A stretch of 64,000 nt of DNA from Leguminivora glycinivorella (Eukaryota > Arthropoda > Insecta > Lepidoptera > Tortricidae), in assembly GCF_023078275.1 (NCBI RefSeq), contig NC_062974.1, positions 26,510,110 through 26,574,109 of the forward strand. Direction: 5' to 3'. Numbering within the stretch: the stretch's first letter is position 1; each line of letters opens with the position of its first letter. The notes under the pieces are model-generated. The model did no database searches and was not told the origin of the DNA. It was given only the letters and a program-made list of their open reading frames with translations. A program made the position numbers and the translations under genes. Below are positions 36,001 to 43,540 of the stretch, piece after piece.

Positions 36001-38168
36001 GTCCGGCCTCTCAGCTCCATCTGATACCACTCCAGCATCCGAAGCAATTATAGTTCAGTATATTTACCTTTCTTAGCCAGCCTCCTGCGGTGCTGCTCTC
36101 TAGCGGTCTCCATCTGGAGCTTCACACAGTCCCCGTCCGGCCTCTCAGCTCCATCTGACACCACTTCGGCATCCAGAGCAACTACAGTTCAGTATATTTA
36201 CCTTTCTTAGCCAGCCTCCTGCGGTGCTGCTCTCTAGCGGCCTCCATCTGGAGCTTCACACAGTCTCCATCCGGCCTCTCAGCCCCGTCTGAGACCACTT
36301 CGGCCTCTGAGCCCCCGGACTTGATGGGGCTCGAACGTTTCAGCACCTTCTGTTGATGAGACAGGTTAGTGTGGGTAAGGGAGGAAGATAGGGCATGCTG
36401 TATGCGTGGGGTTCGTTGTGGTCTTTTTAAATGAAAATTGAAAATTTTATTTGAGGTCAAATTGCTTTGAAGTAGCTGGGTCGCAAAAAGAAATACAGAT
36501 CTTGATTATTAATTGACTTTATAAATTCAGATTCGGGTCTTTATAAATAAGACATAGGTGTTATTACTCTGTACAGCTTGTTAAAAAGAGTAGAAATTAA
36601 AAACAACACCATAGTGTTGTCCTGTTTTCTTGTACATGTATTGAAAGGGATGGCAATATAAATGGGCCAATTTTTTCAAAGTTGTCCACCCCACTTTTTT
36701 TGTAACATGGGTATTTTTTACTCGGTTCATACTCAGAATCGCGCAGTCTTTCAATCCTGATAGGAGAAAAAATGTCCCAAGATTTCCATACATTTTTCAA
36801 ACCTTCCATTAATTCCATTCCGTTACAGCTATACAAAATGTATGAAAAAATGGTAACGGAATTGGAAAAAACCTTGGGACACTTTTTTTCTCCCATTAGG
36901 ATTGAAAGAGCTCGCGATTCTGAGTGGAAACCACATAAAAATTTCCAAATCCAAAAAAAAGTGGGGTGGACAACTTTGAAAAAAATGGCCCAAATAAAAT
37001 AAATATTATAGGACATTCTTACACAGATTGACCGAGTCCCACGGTAAGCTCAAGAAGGCTTGTGTTGTGGGTACCCAGACAACGATATATAATATACAAA
37101 AACTTATGTACATAGAAAATATCCATGACTCAGGAACAAATATCTGTGCTCATCACACAAATAAATGCCTTTACAAGTAATTTATGACTGGTTCCGTATC
37201 TATTCAAATGTTGTGTATGGTCACATACTACATGGATACATACTACATATAGCTGTGGGGCATGTGGGTATTGTGGGTCTAGTGAAAAAGGGTATAACTC
37301 AAATTGACTCAGTGAAAGGGCACAAGTCCCACCTCGGACTTGTGACCTTTTTCACCGAGTCAATTTGAGTTATACCTTTTTTCACTAGACTCAGAGAGTC
37401 TGTATAGTATCTAATTATCTATCTGATATTTTTCCAGGACCATACATTTAAATTTATAACATAATATCTGAATTTACCAAAGGTGGTTTTCATACTCTTG
37501 CAGTATTCAATAAATAAATGTTTAATTAAGTTCATATTTAAAGGTAGACCACAACGAATCCGTTGTTTTCCTAACACTTCACCATGCTATTTAAATTGCG
37601 GATCACTTGCACACGATGAAGCCAAACAAAAAGAACTATCACTTCTAGGCTTGTATAGAATTGCATTCGCTCAAAGATATCTAAAAGTCAACCATAAGTT
37701 GACAAAATTTAATTTCAAGCTCAAAATTATGTCAAATATTAATTTGTGGCATTTAATAAAAAATAAAATATTTACTTAAACATTGGAGTCAATCCAAAAA
37801 AAAAAATGTCTAGGAAAAAATATACACACCATTTTTTTTTTTTTTACAAGGTATACTAAAAATTACACCTATTGTATAGTATATCTTTCTTTACTGTATT
37901 TTATATCTTTGAGCGAATGAAATAGGGCTAGTAAATATATATTCACTACTAAATGTGAGGACATTCACCTTTCGCCCGTACGTCCTAAGAGGCTGCGTGG
38001 CAAAAAGTTATAGAGTAAAGGTCTTTTCAAATTAAATAAAAACTACGTTTACAAATGTATGATGTGTGTTGGAACATTTACTAAATAGTAACGTAGCACT
38101 TACATAATGTACCTATAATTTTTTTATGGATTTTATCTTATACTATTAAACGAGCAATTCTTGTATAT

Positions 38169-38207
<39 letters not shown>

Positions 38208-41200
38208 TATATACCGACGATCTCGGAAACCGCTCTAACGATTTCGCTGAAATTTGTTTTGTGGGGGTTTTCGGGGGTGAAAAATCGATCTAGCGTAGCC
38301 TTAGATCCCGGAAAACGCGAATTTTCGAGTTTTCTTGAGTTTTTCTTTCGCATTTGTAAACGTAAAATATGGTCCTTAATTTCGCCGCGCGCGCATCGAT
38401 TCCGCGTAGCTCAGTCGCACGAGGTCGGTCTAATGTACGCAGATAGATCGTAGGTGTCAGGGTTTCGAATCCCGGCCAGAAATTAAGTTTTTGTTTTTTG
38501 TCTTTTTTTTTGTTTTTGTATTTATAAGAGTTTTTTTTTTTATCTAAAGACATATATTAAAATAGAACCGAGCGAAGCTCGGTCGCCCAGATATTTTTTA
38601 ATTATATGGATAACAATAATGTCTTCTATCTAAAATGTATTAACTTTTACGGTTATTGTGGCCAATTTATTTCCTTTTTGATGTTGCGTCTGTAAATATA
38701 GCGTAGACGTGGACACAGCAAAATATTTGTGAAATAAAAATTTTCGTGACATCCAAGTTCGCATCCCACAAATTATTAATGCATTTAATTTGAAATAATA
38801 TACATTCAAATATTGCATGTAAAAGAAGATACTCCTATCACACCATTTCTTATTAAGTAATCTTGTAATTGTGATAGATATAAAGCTTTTAAAAATAATC
38901 ACTTACAGGTGTAATCGGCGTTTTAAAAACGGCGGCCATGGCACTAACTCCGATTTATTTTGACTGTTATTTTTACACATTTTAAAATAGTTTGGCCGTT
39001 ACGCTGCGTAATAATTAACTGACATGTTGTTTGGTTGTTCAGTTCAGTTTTTAAAATTAAATGGCTTCAGTCCATTGGGACTATTTCGCCAGTGTCAAGG
39101 TGATATGAGCTAATATTAGTAATTTTTGTACAGTAAGTACGACATTGTACGGTGACTTAGCACTTGTAAATTGATAGCTAGATTTTACAAGAGCACGTGG
39201 ACTACCGGCCGTTTACGACAAAAAAGAGGCTAAACGCGTTCCGAGAACAATTCTTCATCAGCTTCTCACTACACTATTAGTTTACTGCATAATAAGCTAT
39301 CAATATTACACTTTAAACAACATTAATGAGTAAAAGAAAAATAAATTATTCACGACACGAAACCGCTAAGATGGCGTCCCAACCGGAAGTCCTGTTTAAA
39401 TAATAAAAGTTTGACAGCTGACAGGTGTTCATATTTTTCTCTAACTACCCACTACCCAAGAAAAAAACGTGTTCTGTTTTTATTTATGTTACTTTATTGA
39501 AGTTTATTGGCATCATTTTCAATCTTCATTTTTCGTTTTGTTTATTTTTTAATAACTAATTTTTCAAAATATTTAAGTGTTAAATAAATACTCATGTCAC
39601 TCAATCTAATGTTGAGACCAAGCTTTAGGGGCCCCCTACATCCAGCGTCTCGCGAGCGTAGTGTCGGGCCGACTGTATGGCAAAGTCTGACTCTTGAAGT
39701 CTTTTTCCATACAGTTGGCCCGAGGGCCCGACGCTACGCTCGCGAGACGCTAGATGTGGGGGGGCCCTAATAACAATCAATTGAACAATTTTTTTTTCAT
39801 AATTTATTTAATTATAAGAACACTTCTAGTAATATCAGTTTTCAGAAAACTTGCAATGGCTAACGCCGTCTATGGGAGTTAGCAGACAAAACGTTATTAA
39901 CTTAAATAAAAAATAATGATGAAACCCCTTGAAGATGTTAAGTACAATAATATGACAACACAGCAAAAAAATGTAACATTTCACTTACCACATCCATCTT
40001 CCCGATATCAAATCCGAGCTCCCTAATGGGTATCTCATACATGTATGTGAGGAGATCTCCCATAGGCCTCAGCTTCTGCGGAGTGAGCTGCTTGAGCCCG
40101 GTGTGGAGGAGCCTCCGGGCCGCCTTATGGTAGACAGTGCCCGCCTTGTTGTATTTCATGGCGTTGTTGCACATTAGCTTGAAGTCGCTCTGTCAAAGGT
40201 ATTAACTTATAAAAGACTTTCAAGGTGATAATTTCACACATTTCATATCATATCGTGTCTCATTGGCCTTCGCACAAATCATGTAAATAGAATATCATGT
40301 CTGAAACTATTACCTGTGAGACAGACTTTGATTGTAGGGAACCAACAATCCTAATTATAATACCTACATAACTGTCACTTAGTTGTAAGACCAGAAACCT
40401 CAATTTCTGTTTATTAAGTTATTTTGTATGTACAATAAATACTTTTTTACTTTTTACTTACTTTTACAACATGTAATAGCAGACAATGTTTTTTATTAAT
40501 TTGATAAATGGTCAGGTCAACATGTGGTCAGGAACCGAACCAGACAGCAAAAAAAGATTTGGTCAATCTTATATCAAACTATTCCTGACTTTAAATCTAG
40601 ATGTATATATATGAATATTTTTATACTACTATCTGTAAATACTATATCTATCGCAAATAAAGAATTAAGAATTATCCTACATTCTGCAAACACAATAAGG
40701 TACTTACAATAAAACAATTGAGCGACTTATACTCATTGTCATCTATCTTCTGCTTAATAGTGGAGAAGTCCATAGGCCTTCGGATGATATCCGAGTAGCC
40801 AGGAGCGAAGTTGTCGTTCACCGGCCAAGCGAAGAACTGGTGAGGGTCCCGCTTCTCCAGGTTACGGAGCAGCTGTTCCAGGAGGCGGGAGAGGGGGCGA
40901 CGCTTTTGGGAAGCCTAGGAAAAAAAGAATTTAGATTATGATTTATAACTTTCTAGAGTGTGAATAAATACAATAGGGAACTTGACTGTAGTTAAAATAA
41001 AATATTTTATACCATGCACGAAATAAAGCATCAGATAATTATAAGAAAAACATGGATAGAAGTTGTTTCTAAATCCAATTTCTATTTAATAAGTCAGGTA
41101 GAAATTTATAAAGTAACTGAGTTGACCGTGACTGTCACTCAATTTGATTTCATATTAATTCCATATTAGTAAGACGTTGAAATTCGTTTTGACAGTTCTT

Positions 41201-42620
41201 AAATAGAAGCTGATTTGACTAGGAGGCAAGTAGTCTATTGAGTTCTTAAATATGTGTACATCATTTCGCCTTATTGCAACAAGTTAAGATGAAGAAATGT
41301 ACACATATTAATGAACTAGACTGTACTGTGTAACGGTTTAGCATGGATTAGCATGTCGCCCGGCTTTGCCACCAGTGGGCTTGATCGCTTTATCTTTGGT
41401 GTATGGTATCTATTTCAGTTTATAGACTGTACTAGTTTTTTAAATTATTATATCTGTATTTCCATATAATCTAATTTCTGTGCATATTTACTTCTATTAG
41501 CCAGGTCCACATAGGGTGAGCAACCTTCGCTGATGCAAATCTACATAGTTCTTTACCACATGAGGAAAATGCCTTGTGACACTGCTCATTCTGTGTGGAC
41601 TCACTACAAATCCAGCAATTCAAAATGTCAAGTTTCTGAACTAGGACAAGGATATACAATTTTCATAGCTTTGGTCTGCATAGTCAAAGATTTTAGATAA
41701 GGTCTGGACTATCTCATCATCTCAGTGTAATATTCAATCAATTTACAGAATGCAAATCACTCTTTGATAAGGCCGCCAGTTGTTTACCTCTAATTAAATT
41801 TATTGTAATATGTGTGTTCCTATGTACATTTCTGAGGGTAGTGCAATAAAGTGTTTGTATTGTATTGTATTGTATTTTTTTACATCTAAGTTACCTTAAG
41901 TACACAAGTACGAGGCTCCCTAGAGTTAGGACCAGGACTCAGTCTGCGATGCACCTTCTTGGCCACCCCTTCATCGTCAGTTTCATCATCGTCCGAGAGC
42001 TTGATCTGAAGCAGAAAATTCTAACCAATGTTTTATCCATTATAGTAAGTTTTGCTGATCCTTTTTAAACACTTATTTTATATGCCAAATTTCTTCTTTG
42101 AAAAGTACAAATAAACAGTAATTTAACTAATTTGACAGTTAAAATAGTATACATTCATGGATACTTTCAAACAATTCCTTATTTAAGTCTCTAGGGCAGC
42201 CGTAAAATAGGAAATAAGACGAGATATGCAGGAATCAACCTAACATTGCTTTGGCTGTACTTTGTAGTCCCGCAAAGCAAAGATAACAAATTATTCTCTG
42301 TAACCTCTCATTTTCCTCCTCATCCTCCTCCTCCTGATTTACCGTCACTAGAAATCAGCCTTAAGTTAACCAGTTAAACTCTTAAACCGACTATAAGTTA
42401 ATAATTCCACACACCATATCAATCTCACGGCGTCTCCTCTTCTTTTTCTTTGGTTTCTCATCAATATCCTTATGGTCATCTGTAGAATGATCCACATCGC
42501 TCATATCCATCACTTCTTCTGCGAAACACACACAATTTTATTTGAAACTTGTTGATTTTGCACTTTCTTAACGGTACAAAATAGGTTATGCCTCAACTTA
42601 CTACAACTCAGTTCATCCAT
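23902..42620 (-). CDS. Brd7-9: BRD7/BRD9-type bromodomain protein, complete, 12 coding exons
   Basis: I joined minus-strand exons 42620-42602, 42518-42415, 42005-41895, 40914-40708, 40189-39989, 36349-36202, 35614-35471, 33905-33765, 31231-31098, 30266-30082, 24605-24427 and 23984-23902. All introns are GT-AG, all phases agree, and the sum is 1656 nt (551 aa plus stop). Residues 1-78 are acidic and lysine-rich, with KKKKRRRR at 30-37, a likely nuclear signal. The bromodomain is at about 86-170: FFAWPV shelf at 105-110, IIRRPMDF at 121-128 and the acetyl-lysine-binding Asn in KYN at 161. The BRD7/9 C-terminal domain follows: a PMGDLLTYMY block, EDRRN, FAPSYDGTFATLTKEE, then LSTTPP and RKAMG near the end. 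In known relatives the protein reads acetyl-lysine within PBAF/ncBAF SWI/SNF complexes. It is shorter than human BRD9 or BRD7; a segment appears to be missing after residue 358. Confidence 0.93.
24170..24215 (+). repeat. tRNA-like B-box remnant
   Basis: GGTCGCAGGTTCGAGTCTTG resembles a pol III B box / T-arm and is followed by a T run. No A box or acceptor stem is found, so it is probably a SINE scrap, not a tRNA gene. Confidence 0.35.
24427..24605 (-). CDS. Brd7-9: BRD7/9 exon 11
   Basis: Acceptor TTTATTTGCAG, donor GTGAGT; 179 nt, phase 2 to 1. Residues 465-524 carry LSTTPPWHLALA and IRKAMGVTL, the conserved final blocks of BRD7/BRD9. The GC content is much higher than the surroundings (alanine/arginine-rich middle). 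Confidence 0.93.
24933..25116. mobile_element. 184 bp near-perfect palindromic insertion
   Basis: The arms (CATATTATTAAATTAAAACG at the left, complement at the right) are about 75 bp with a ~30 bp loop. The flanks repeat TCTCTGTTCCTT on both sides, a likely target duplication within exon 10 copy A. Confidence 0.8.
25124..25256 (-). repeat. Partial BRD exon 10 duplicate (copy A)
   Basis: Open frame with one extra in-frame codon (DNIAAS for DIAAS). Its donor end is split off by the 184 bp palindrome at 24933-25116; the displaced continuation is at 24918-24932. Confidence 0.8.
25974..26470 (+). mobile_element. Short-array sibling of the hexanucleotide element (element A)
   Basis: Begins TAGCTTTTACCCGCGGCTTC and continues through ATCCCACATAGCCCGTATTT and GTAAAAAGTACTTTTT to a CCTATC-type hexamer tract of about 14 units. 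The same order of blocks, inverted, lies at 57211 down to 54931. Confidence 0.8.
26545..26835 (+). repeat. Dispersed ~280 bp repeat (GAGCTCAACGAGGGTGCGG family), plus copy
   Basis: An inverted match to 30640-30912; both lie in introns of the bromodomain gene and could form a long-range hairpin in the pre-mRNA. Confidence 0.75.
26840..27058 (+). repeat. SINE-like 3' end with (ACAG)n
   Basis: TTCATCAAAATCGGTTGCGT ... (ACAG)n ... CATTTATAATATTAGTATGG, a typical short retroelement tail. Confidence 0.6.
27391..28259. repeat. 64 bp GC-rich minisatellite, about 13 units
   Basis: The unit is roughly GCACGCGGTCATAAGCC, then GGGCGCC-GAA-GGCGCCC, then TCAAACTTAAAGTG, then TCGGGCGAAGCC(T/C)GAC. Each unit contains two short hairpins. 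Inner units have a GAA loop in the first hairpin; edge units (27435 and from about 28073 on) have the complementary TTC loop. Translated frames are repeat artefacts. Confidence 0.9.
28623..28741. mobile_element. MITE, TTCATAAACGTACAC family, copy 3
   Basis: Ends ACCCCCTTAATTATAAACG / CGTTTATGAAAGGGGG, with TA on both sides (28621-28622, 28742-28743), consistent with a Tc1/mariner-type TA target. Confidence 0.75.
28757..28892 (-). repeat. Partial BRD exon 10 duplicate (copy B)
   Basis: The body is intact, but the donor has mutated (GATCGGTAAG to GATCTATAAG) and there is a 2 nt insertion with a stop near the acceptor. Non-functional as an exon. Confidence 0.85.
28939..29072 (-). repeat. Partial BRD exon 10 duplicate with intact splice sites (copy C)
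   Basis: Acceptor AAATCAG and donor GTAAGA are both present, and the 134 nt keep phase 0 to 2 exactly like exon 10. The frame is open: REVNVDFLNDVEEDIAASQ ... KEQRD. It could replace exon 10 and would change the N-terminal part of that segment. Whether it is spliced is unknown; the pyrimidine tract is weak. Confidence 0.8.
29682..29814 (-). repeat. Partial BRD exon 10 duplicate (copy D)
   Basis: 133 nt with a GTAGAA donor and an in-frame loss of one codon near the end. A 2 nt insertion after the AG creates a stop if spliced from exon 9. Confidence 0.85.
30082..30266 (-). CDS. Brd7-9: BRD7/9 exon 10
   Basis: Acceptor CTTATTCCAG, donor GTAAGA; 185 nt, phase 0 to 2. Residues 404-464: IASLKVDVEQLKTLSELGID, then DFLNDVEEDIAASQHDYG and a coiled-coil-like LKHTCEVLQKLEKEQRD. 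Four partial copies of its 3' two-thirds lie downstream. Confidence 0.92.
30640..30912 (-). repeat. Dispersed ~280 bp repeat (GAGCTCAACGAGGGTGCGG family)
   Basis: The inverted copy is 26545-26835, with a partial copy at 57640-57728. It contains GGCGTCCATAGGTTACGGTG-type and CATTCCCTTTTGCTGTG strings. Confidence 0.75.
31098..31231 (-). CDS. Brd7-9: BRD7/9 exon 9
   Basis: Acceptor TTAACTTACAG, donor GTTTGT (weaker); 134 nt, phase 1 to 0. Residues 359-403 include NEEMLRFAPDSPWNLFYDME and a lysine/glutamate-rich end. Confidence 0.85.
31393..32782 (+). pseudogene. CTSB: Cathepsin B pseudogene, 5'-truncated, MITE-interrupted
   Basis: The plus strand inside a BRD intron encodes the mature cathepsin B region without introns. 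It starts at SSCWAF (catalytic Cys codon 31411-31413) and continues MTDRVC, DLLSRC, GGDPGAA, then after a MITE GVVSGGRY, QGCRPY and PPCEHH (occluding-loop histidines), HAVKILGWGVENG (His codon 32606-32608), NSWNTDWG (Asn codon 32666-32668) and a stop at 32782. Lesions: no signal or propeptide, an extra A in a 7-A run near 31477 shifting the frame, two conserved Trp replaced by Leu after the insertion, and GG-H changed to GR-H. The intronless structure and missing 5' end suggest a retrocopy, although no poly-A tail remains. No ATG starts the surviving 3' frame. Confidence 0.85.
31562..32257. mobile_element. Harbinger-like MITE inside the cathepsin B pseudogene
   Basis: 696 bp, with terminal repeats of about 36 bp starting GGCCGTTTTCACATTATCCG and flanked by TTA on both sides (31559-31561, 32258-32260). 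Removing it restores continuity between GGDPGAA and the downstream cathepsin frame, which shows where it inserted. TWA target duplication suggests PIF/Harbinger. Confidence 0.85.
33113..33180 (+). repeat. SINE-like 5' fragment (GCCCGCCCCGGCTACGC)
   Basis: CTAGTAGCCCGCCCCGGCTACGCACGGGTATT; the complementary end is at 63715-63745. Confidence 0.5.
33505..33725 (+). repeat. RTE-type LINE 3' UTR remnant, copy 1
   Basis: GGGTTAAATTGTGGCGTAGG ... AACCTGTCACTGCAA ... GGGATACAGGCGTGAT followed by (ATGT)n. The same segment is at 57225-57430. Confidence 0.7.
33765..33905 (-). CDS. Brd7-9: BRD7/9 exon 8
   Basis: Acceptor ATGTTGTAG, donor GTAAGT; 141 nt, phase 1 to 1. Residues 312-358: REDRRN, KPLNYGPFSSFAPSYDG, FATLTKEESHLLYHTL. 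In relatives this point continues with a YGDE-type segment that I do not find here. Confidence 0.92.
34300..34680 (+). pseudogene. Decayed RTE-like LINE ORF2 fragment
   Basis: The plus strand reads, with interruptions, as I-R-P-V-V-T-Y-G-S-E-Y-W-A-L-K, then H-T-E-M-R-M-L, V-N-V-E, G-K-x-K-K-R-W and the GCCGACCCCAAAAGACTGGG end typical of these elements. Stops and frameshifts are frequent. Confidence 0.7.
34689..34841. mobile_element. MITE with CCACACAT / ATGTGTGG ends
   Basis: The arms share GCGTTTTGA, AGCGTAG and CGTTAGCGGA with their complements at the right end. GC-rich, 153 bp. Confidence 0.65.
34870..34984 (-). repeat. Degenerate duplicate of BRD exon 7
   Basis: Closely matches exon 7 from VTNTV to GTGALY, with mostly silent differences and an intact GTAAAT donor. 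It carries small deletions upstream, and using the nearest AG leads to an in-frame stop. It lies beside a MITE at 34689-34841. Confidence 0.85.
35471..35614 (-). CDS. Brd7-9: BRD7/9 exon 7
   Basis: Acceptor TTTACAG, donor GTAAAT; 144 nt, phase 1 to 1. Residues 264-311 include FPNMDAEGKTTLNLV and RPITLGQYIGKLTQG, matching the conserved start of the BRD7/9 C-terminal domain. A degenerate second copy is at 34870-34984. Confidence 0.9.
35624..35802 (-). repeat. SINE-like repeat abutting the exon 7 acceptor
   Basis: Minus-strand copy of the GCCCGCGG(C)TTCG family, from AGCTTTTACCCGCGGCTTCG down to TATAATATTATTATGGAT. Its 3' end is only 9 nt (TGTTTACAG) from exon 7, so the branch point and pyrimidine tract must come from the repeat. 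Confidence 0.75.
35939..36049 (-). repeat. Tandem partial copy of BRD exon 6 (copy 3)
   Basis: A third copy at a 129 bp offset, with small deletions within the CTAGCGG(TCTC)CATC and CACA(CA)GTCC regions. It is a decayed, non-coding duplicate. Confidence 0.8.
36068..36176 (-). repeat. Tandem partial copy of BRD exon 6 (copy 2)
   Basis: Repeats the last ~105 nt of exon 6 plus its donor, at a 134 bp offset. The reading frame is intact (AEVVSDGAERPDGDC ... RRRLAKK), with one amino-acid change (A to T). The only upstream AG would leave a 20 nt intron from the exon 6 donor, too short to splice. Confidence 0.85.
36202..36349 (-). CDS. Brd7-9: BRD7/9 exon 6
   Basis: Acceptor CATCAACAG, donor GTAAAT; 148 nt, phase 0 to 1. 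Residues 215-263 include KVLKRSSPIKSGGSEAE and a predicted helix LQMEAAREQHRRRLAKK. Two partial tandem copies of its 3' part follow downstream on the minus strand (36176-36068, 36049-35939). Confidence 0.88.
36655..36990. mobile_element. Foldback element, ~336 bp
   Basis: CAAAGTTGTCCACCCCACTT at the left pairs with AAGTGGGGTGGACAACTTTG at the right. Further inward CATACATTTT / AAAATGTATG and TCCCAAG / CTTGGGA also pair. Confidence 0.75.
37010..37145 (-). repeat. LINE-like 3' tail
   Basis: GACATTCTTACACAGATTGA ... ACCCAGACAACGATATATAA; the end also occurs inverted at 3465-3503. Confidence 0.5.
37273..37392. mobile_element. Foldback element, 120 bp
   Basis: TATAACTCAAATTGACTC / GAGTCAATTTGAGTTATA arms, extending outward to CTAGTGAAAAAGG / CCTTTTTTCACTAG. 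Confidence 0.75.
37483..37779 (+). other. Unidentified open frame, 98 codons
   Basis: GTG-started plus-strand frame in a BRD intron. It has no hallmark motif, although a stretch near residue 55 (HDEAKQKELSLLGLYRIAFA) looks more protein-like than its surroundings. It ends TAA at 37779. Possibly a degraded TE or retrocopy; I do not recognise it. Confidence 0.25.
38160..38595 (+). repeat. tRNA-derived SINE
   Basis: Inside is CGTAGCTCAGTCGCACGAGG (A-box-like TAGCTCAGTCG) and, about 50 bp later, GGGTTTCGAATCCCGG (B box). The ends do not form an acceptor stem, so this is a tRNA-derived SINE head, not a tRNA. A (TTTA)n tract precedes it, and GAGCGAAGCTCGGTCGCCCA ends it. Confidence 0.65.
38907..38939 (-). 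promoter_or_regulatory. Candidate alternative first exon of the BRD gene
   Basis: Minus-strand GCCATGG start (ATG at 38939) encodes MAAVFKTPITP and runs into a perfect GTAAGT donor at 38906, in phase 0, the same phase as exon 6. A transcript from here would skip the bromodomain. No promoter motif is certain. Confidence 0.4.
39628..39767. mobile_element. MITE with GGGGCCC ends
   Basis: Arms of ~36 bp including CAGCGTCTCGCGAGCGTA / TACGCTCGCGAGACGCTA; 140 bp, flanked by TTA on the left and TAA on the right. Confidence 0.8.
39989..40189 (-). CDS. Brd7-9: BRD7/9 exon 5, bromodomain C-terminal half
   Basis: Acceptor TTTGACAG, donor GTAAGT; 201 nt. It contains CNNAMKYN with the ligand-contacting Asn161, helix C (YHKAARRLLHTGLKQL), and the post-bromodomain IPIRELGFDIGKMDV. 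Confidence 0.95.
40708..40914 (-). CDS. Brd7-9: BRD7/9 exon 4, bromodomain N-terminal half
   Basis: Acceptor TTTTCCTAG, donor GTAAGT; 207 nt. It encodes the Z helix (LLEQLLRNLEKRDP), the FFAWPV shelf and the ZA loop through IIRRPMDF to NEYKSLNCFI, very close to the BRD9 pattern. Confidence 0.95.
41229..41331. mobile_element. Small MITE in BRD intron 3
   Basis: TAGTCTATTGAGTTCTTAAA and AAATATGTGTACAT pair with ATGTACACATATT and TGAACTAGACT. Confidence 0.65.
41765..41876 (+). repeat. Non-LTR retrotransposon 3' tail
   Basis: CTCTTTGATAAGGCCGCCAG ... GTGCAATAAAGTGTTTG (TATTG)n, the same class as 9549-9697. Confidence 0.65.
41895..42005 (-). CDS. Brd7-9: BRD7/9 exon 3
   Basis: Acceptor CTGCTTCAG, donor GTAACT; 111 nt, phase 0 to 0. 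Residues 42-78 begin IKLSDDDETDDE and end in a basic, serine/proline-rich linker (RRLSPGPNSREPR). Confidence 0.88.
42415..42518 (-). CDS. Brd7-9: BRD7/9 exon 2
   Basis: Acceptor TTTCGCAG, donor GTGTGT. Encodes residues 7-41, an acidic MSDVDHSTDDHKDIDE stretch followed by a lysine/arginine run that could be a nuclear localisation signal. Confidence 0.88.
42602..42620 (-). CDS. Brd7-9: BRD7/9 exon 1 (start codon)
   Basis: ATG at 42620-42618 opens a 19 nt coding piece (MDELSC plus one base) before a perfect GTAAGT donor. The ATG is preceded by AAATT. An in-frame candidate further upstream was not found. Confidence 0.85.
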
Positions 42621-42669
42621 AATTTACACTTAAGCTTAAAGATTTAACTAACTAAACACACTTATTAGT

Positions 42670-42675
42670 AACTGA
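42670..42675 (-). promoter_or_regulatory. Candidate initiator (TCAGTT) of the BRD gene
   Basis: The arthropod-type Inr TCAGTT lies about 50 nt upstream of the ATG on the minus strand; no TATA box is apparent at -30. A motif-only call. Confidence 0.4.
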
Positions 42676-42680
42676 AAACA

Positions 42681-43540
42681 ATCACACCGAATACAGTTCG
42701 ATTAACTATTAAATATAAACTATAAAATACAAAAATTTAATTAGGGCTTGCCTAATATTTTATTTATTTTTATCAAGTTTGTTCTCATTTAAATGAAATA
42801 TGACGTCTGATCAAATCTTTTTTGAAACTCGTTCGTCATTGGACAGTGTCGATTGACATGCATTCCTATTCTGAACTGGACCAATGAAGAAGCTAATTTT
42901 TTTTGTGCTGCTAACATTGTGCATTGAAAACTGACTAGCCACGCTTAACGTTTCATTCTACGCAAACCCTCTATGAACGCGGTTAGCGAACTGATGCACA
43001 TCGGCAACCTAAGTCAAAAACAGCCTCATTTGAAAGCACATTTGAAAGTGACGGTTTTCATTGACATTTTCATTTAAAAATAATTTATAAAGACATAATA
43101 ACTTCAAACGTCTATCTTTGCTATTCAATGAATGCTAATAGCCTCTAATAGGCAAACAAGGCCTCAAGCAGCGTAGTCCTACTTCTAGCACATCATACCG
43201 TGGTTGCCGTGTGGCGCGGCATGATATAATTAAGCACCCTATGAAGACACGATCATGTCCAGTCTCATTCAGTCATAGAAGAAATGTTATTTGGGGTAAG
43301 TTGTAATTACAGTACCCAAGTACAACAGGCAGGCATTAATATGTAGAACAGGCAGGCAAGTATGGTCGCGCGACCATGCTTGCCATCATCATCATCAAGC
43401 GTCATTATTTTACATCTACGCCTCAAAGAAGCCATAACAGTATTTATTCTACACACTCGAGTTAACACGCTCTAAATGTGTACCTACTTACTTACATGGC
43501 AAAAAGCCAAAAACCAAAGATTTCATAAGTAAGGACAATA
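42681..43540. other. BRD upstream region, no gene seen
   Basis: AT-rich 5' flank. No other coding or repeat signal was recognised apart from scattered short direct repeats. Confidence 0.5.

Noticed and set aside
36068..36202. Exon 6 copy 2 as an extra in-frame exon
   Set aside because: The phase would fit, but the intron would be 20 nt, below any plausible spliceosomal minimum.
38404..38485. tRNA gene
   Set aside because: A and B boxes are present, but no acceptor stem can be formed; it is better explained as a SINE head.
39061..39102. Plus-strand first exon (MASVHWDYFASVK) opposite the candidate minus-strand start
   Set aside because: The donor (GTGATA) is poor, the frame ends two codons later, and no downstream exon was found.
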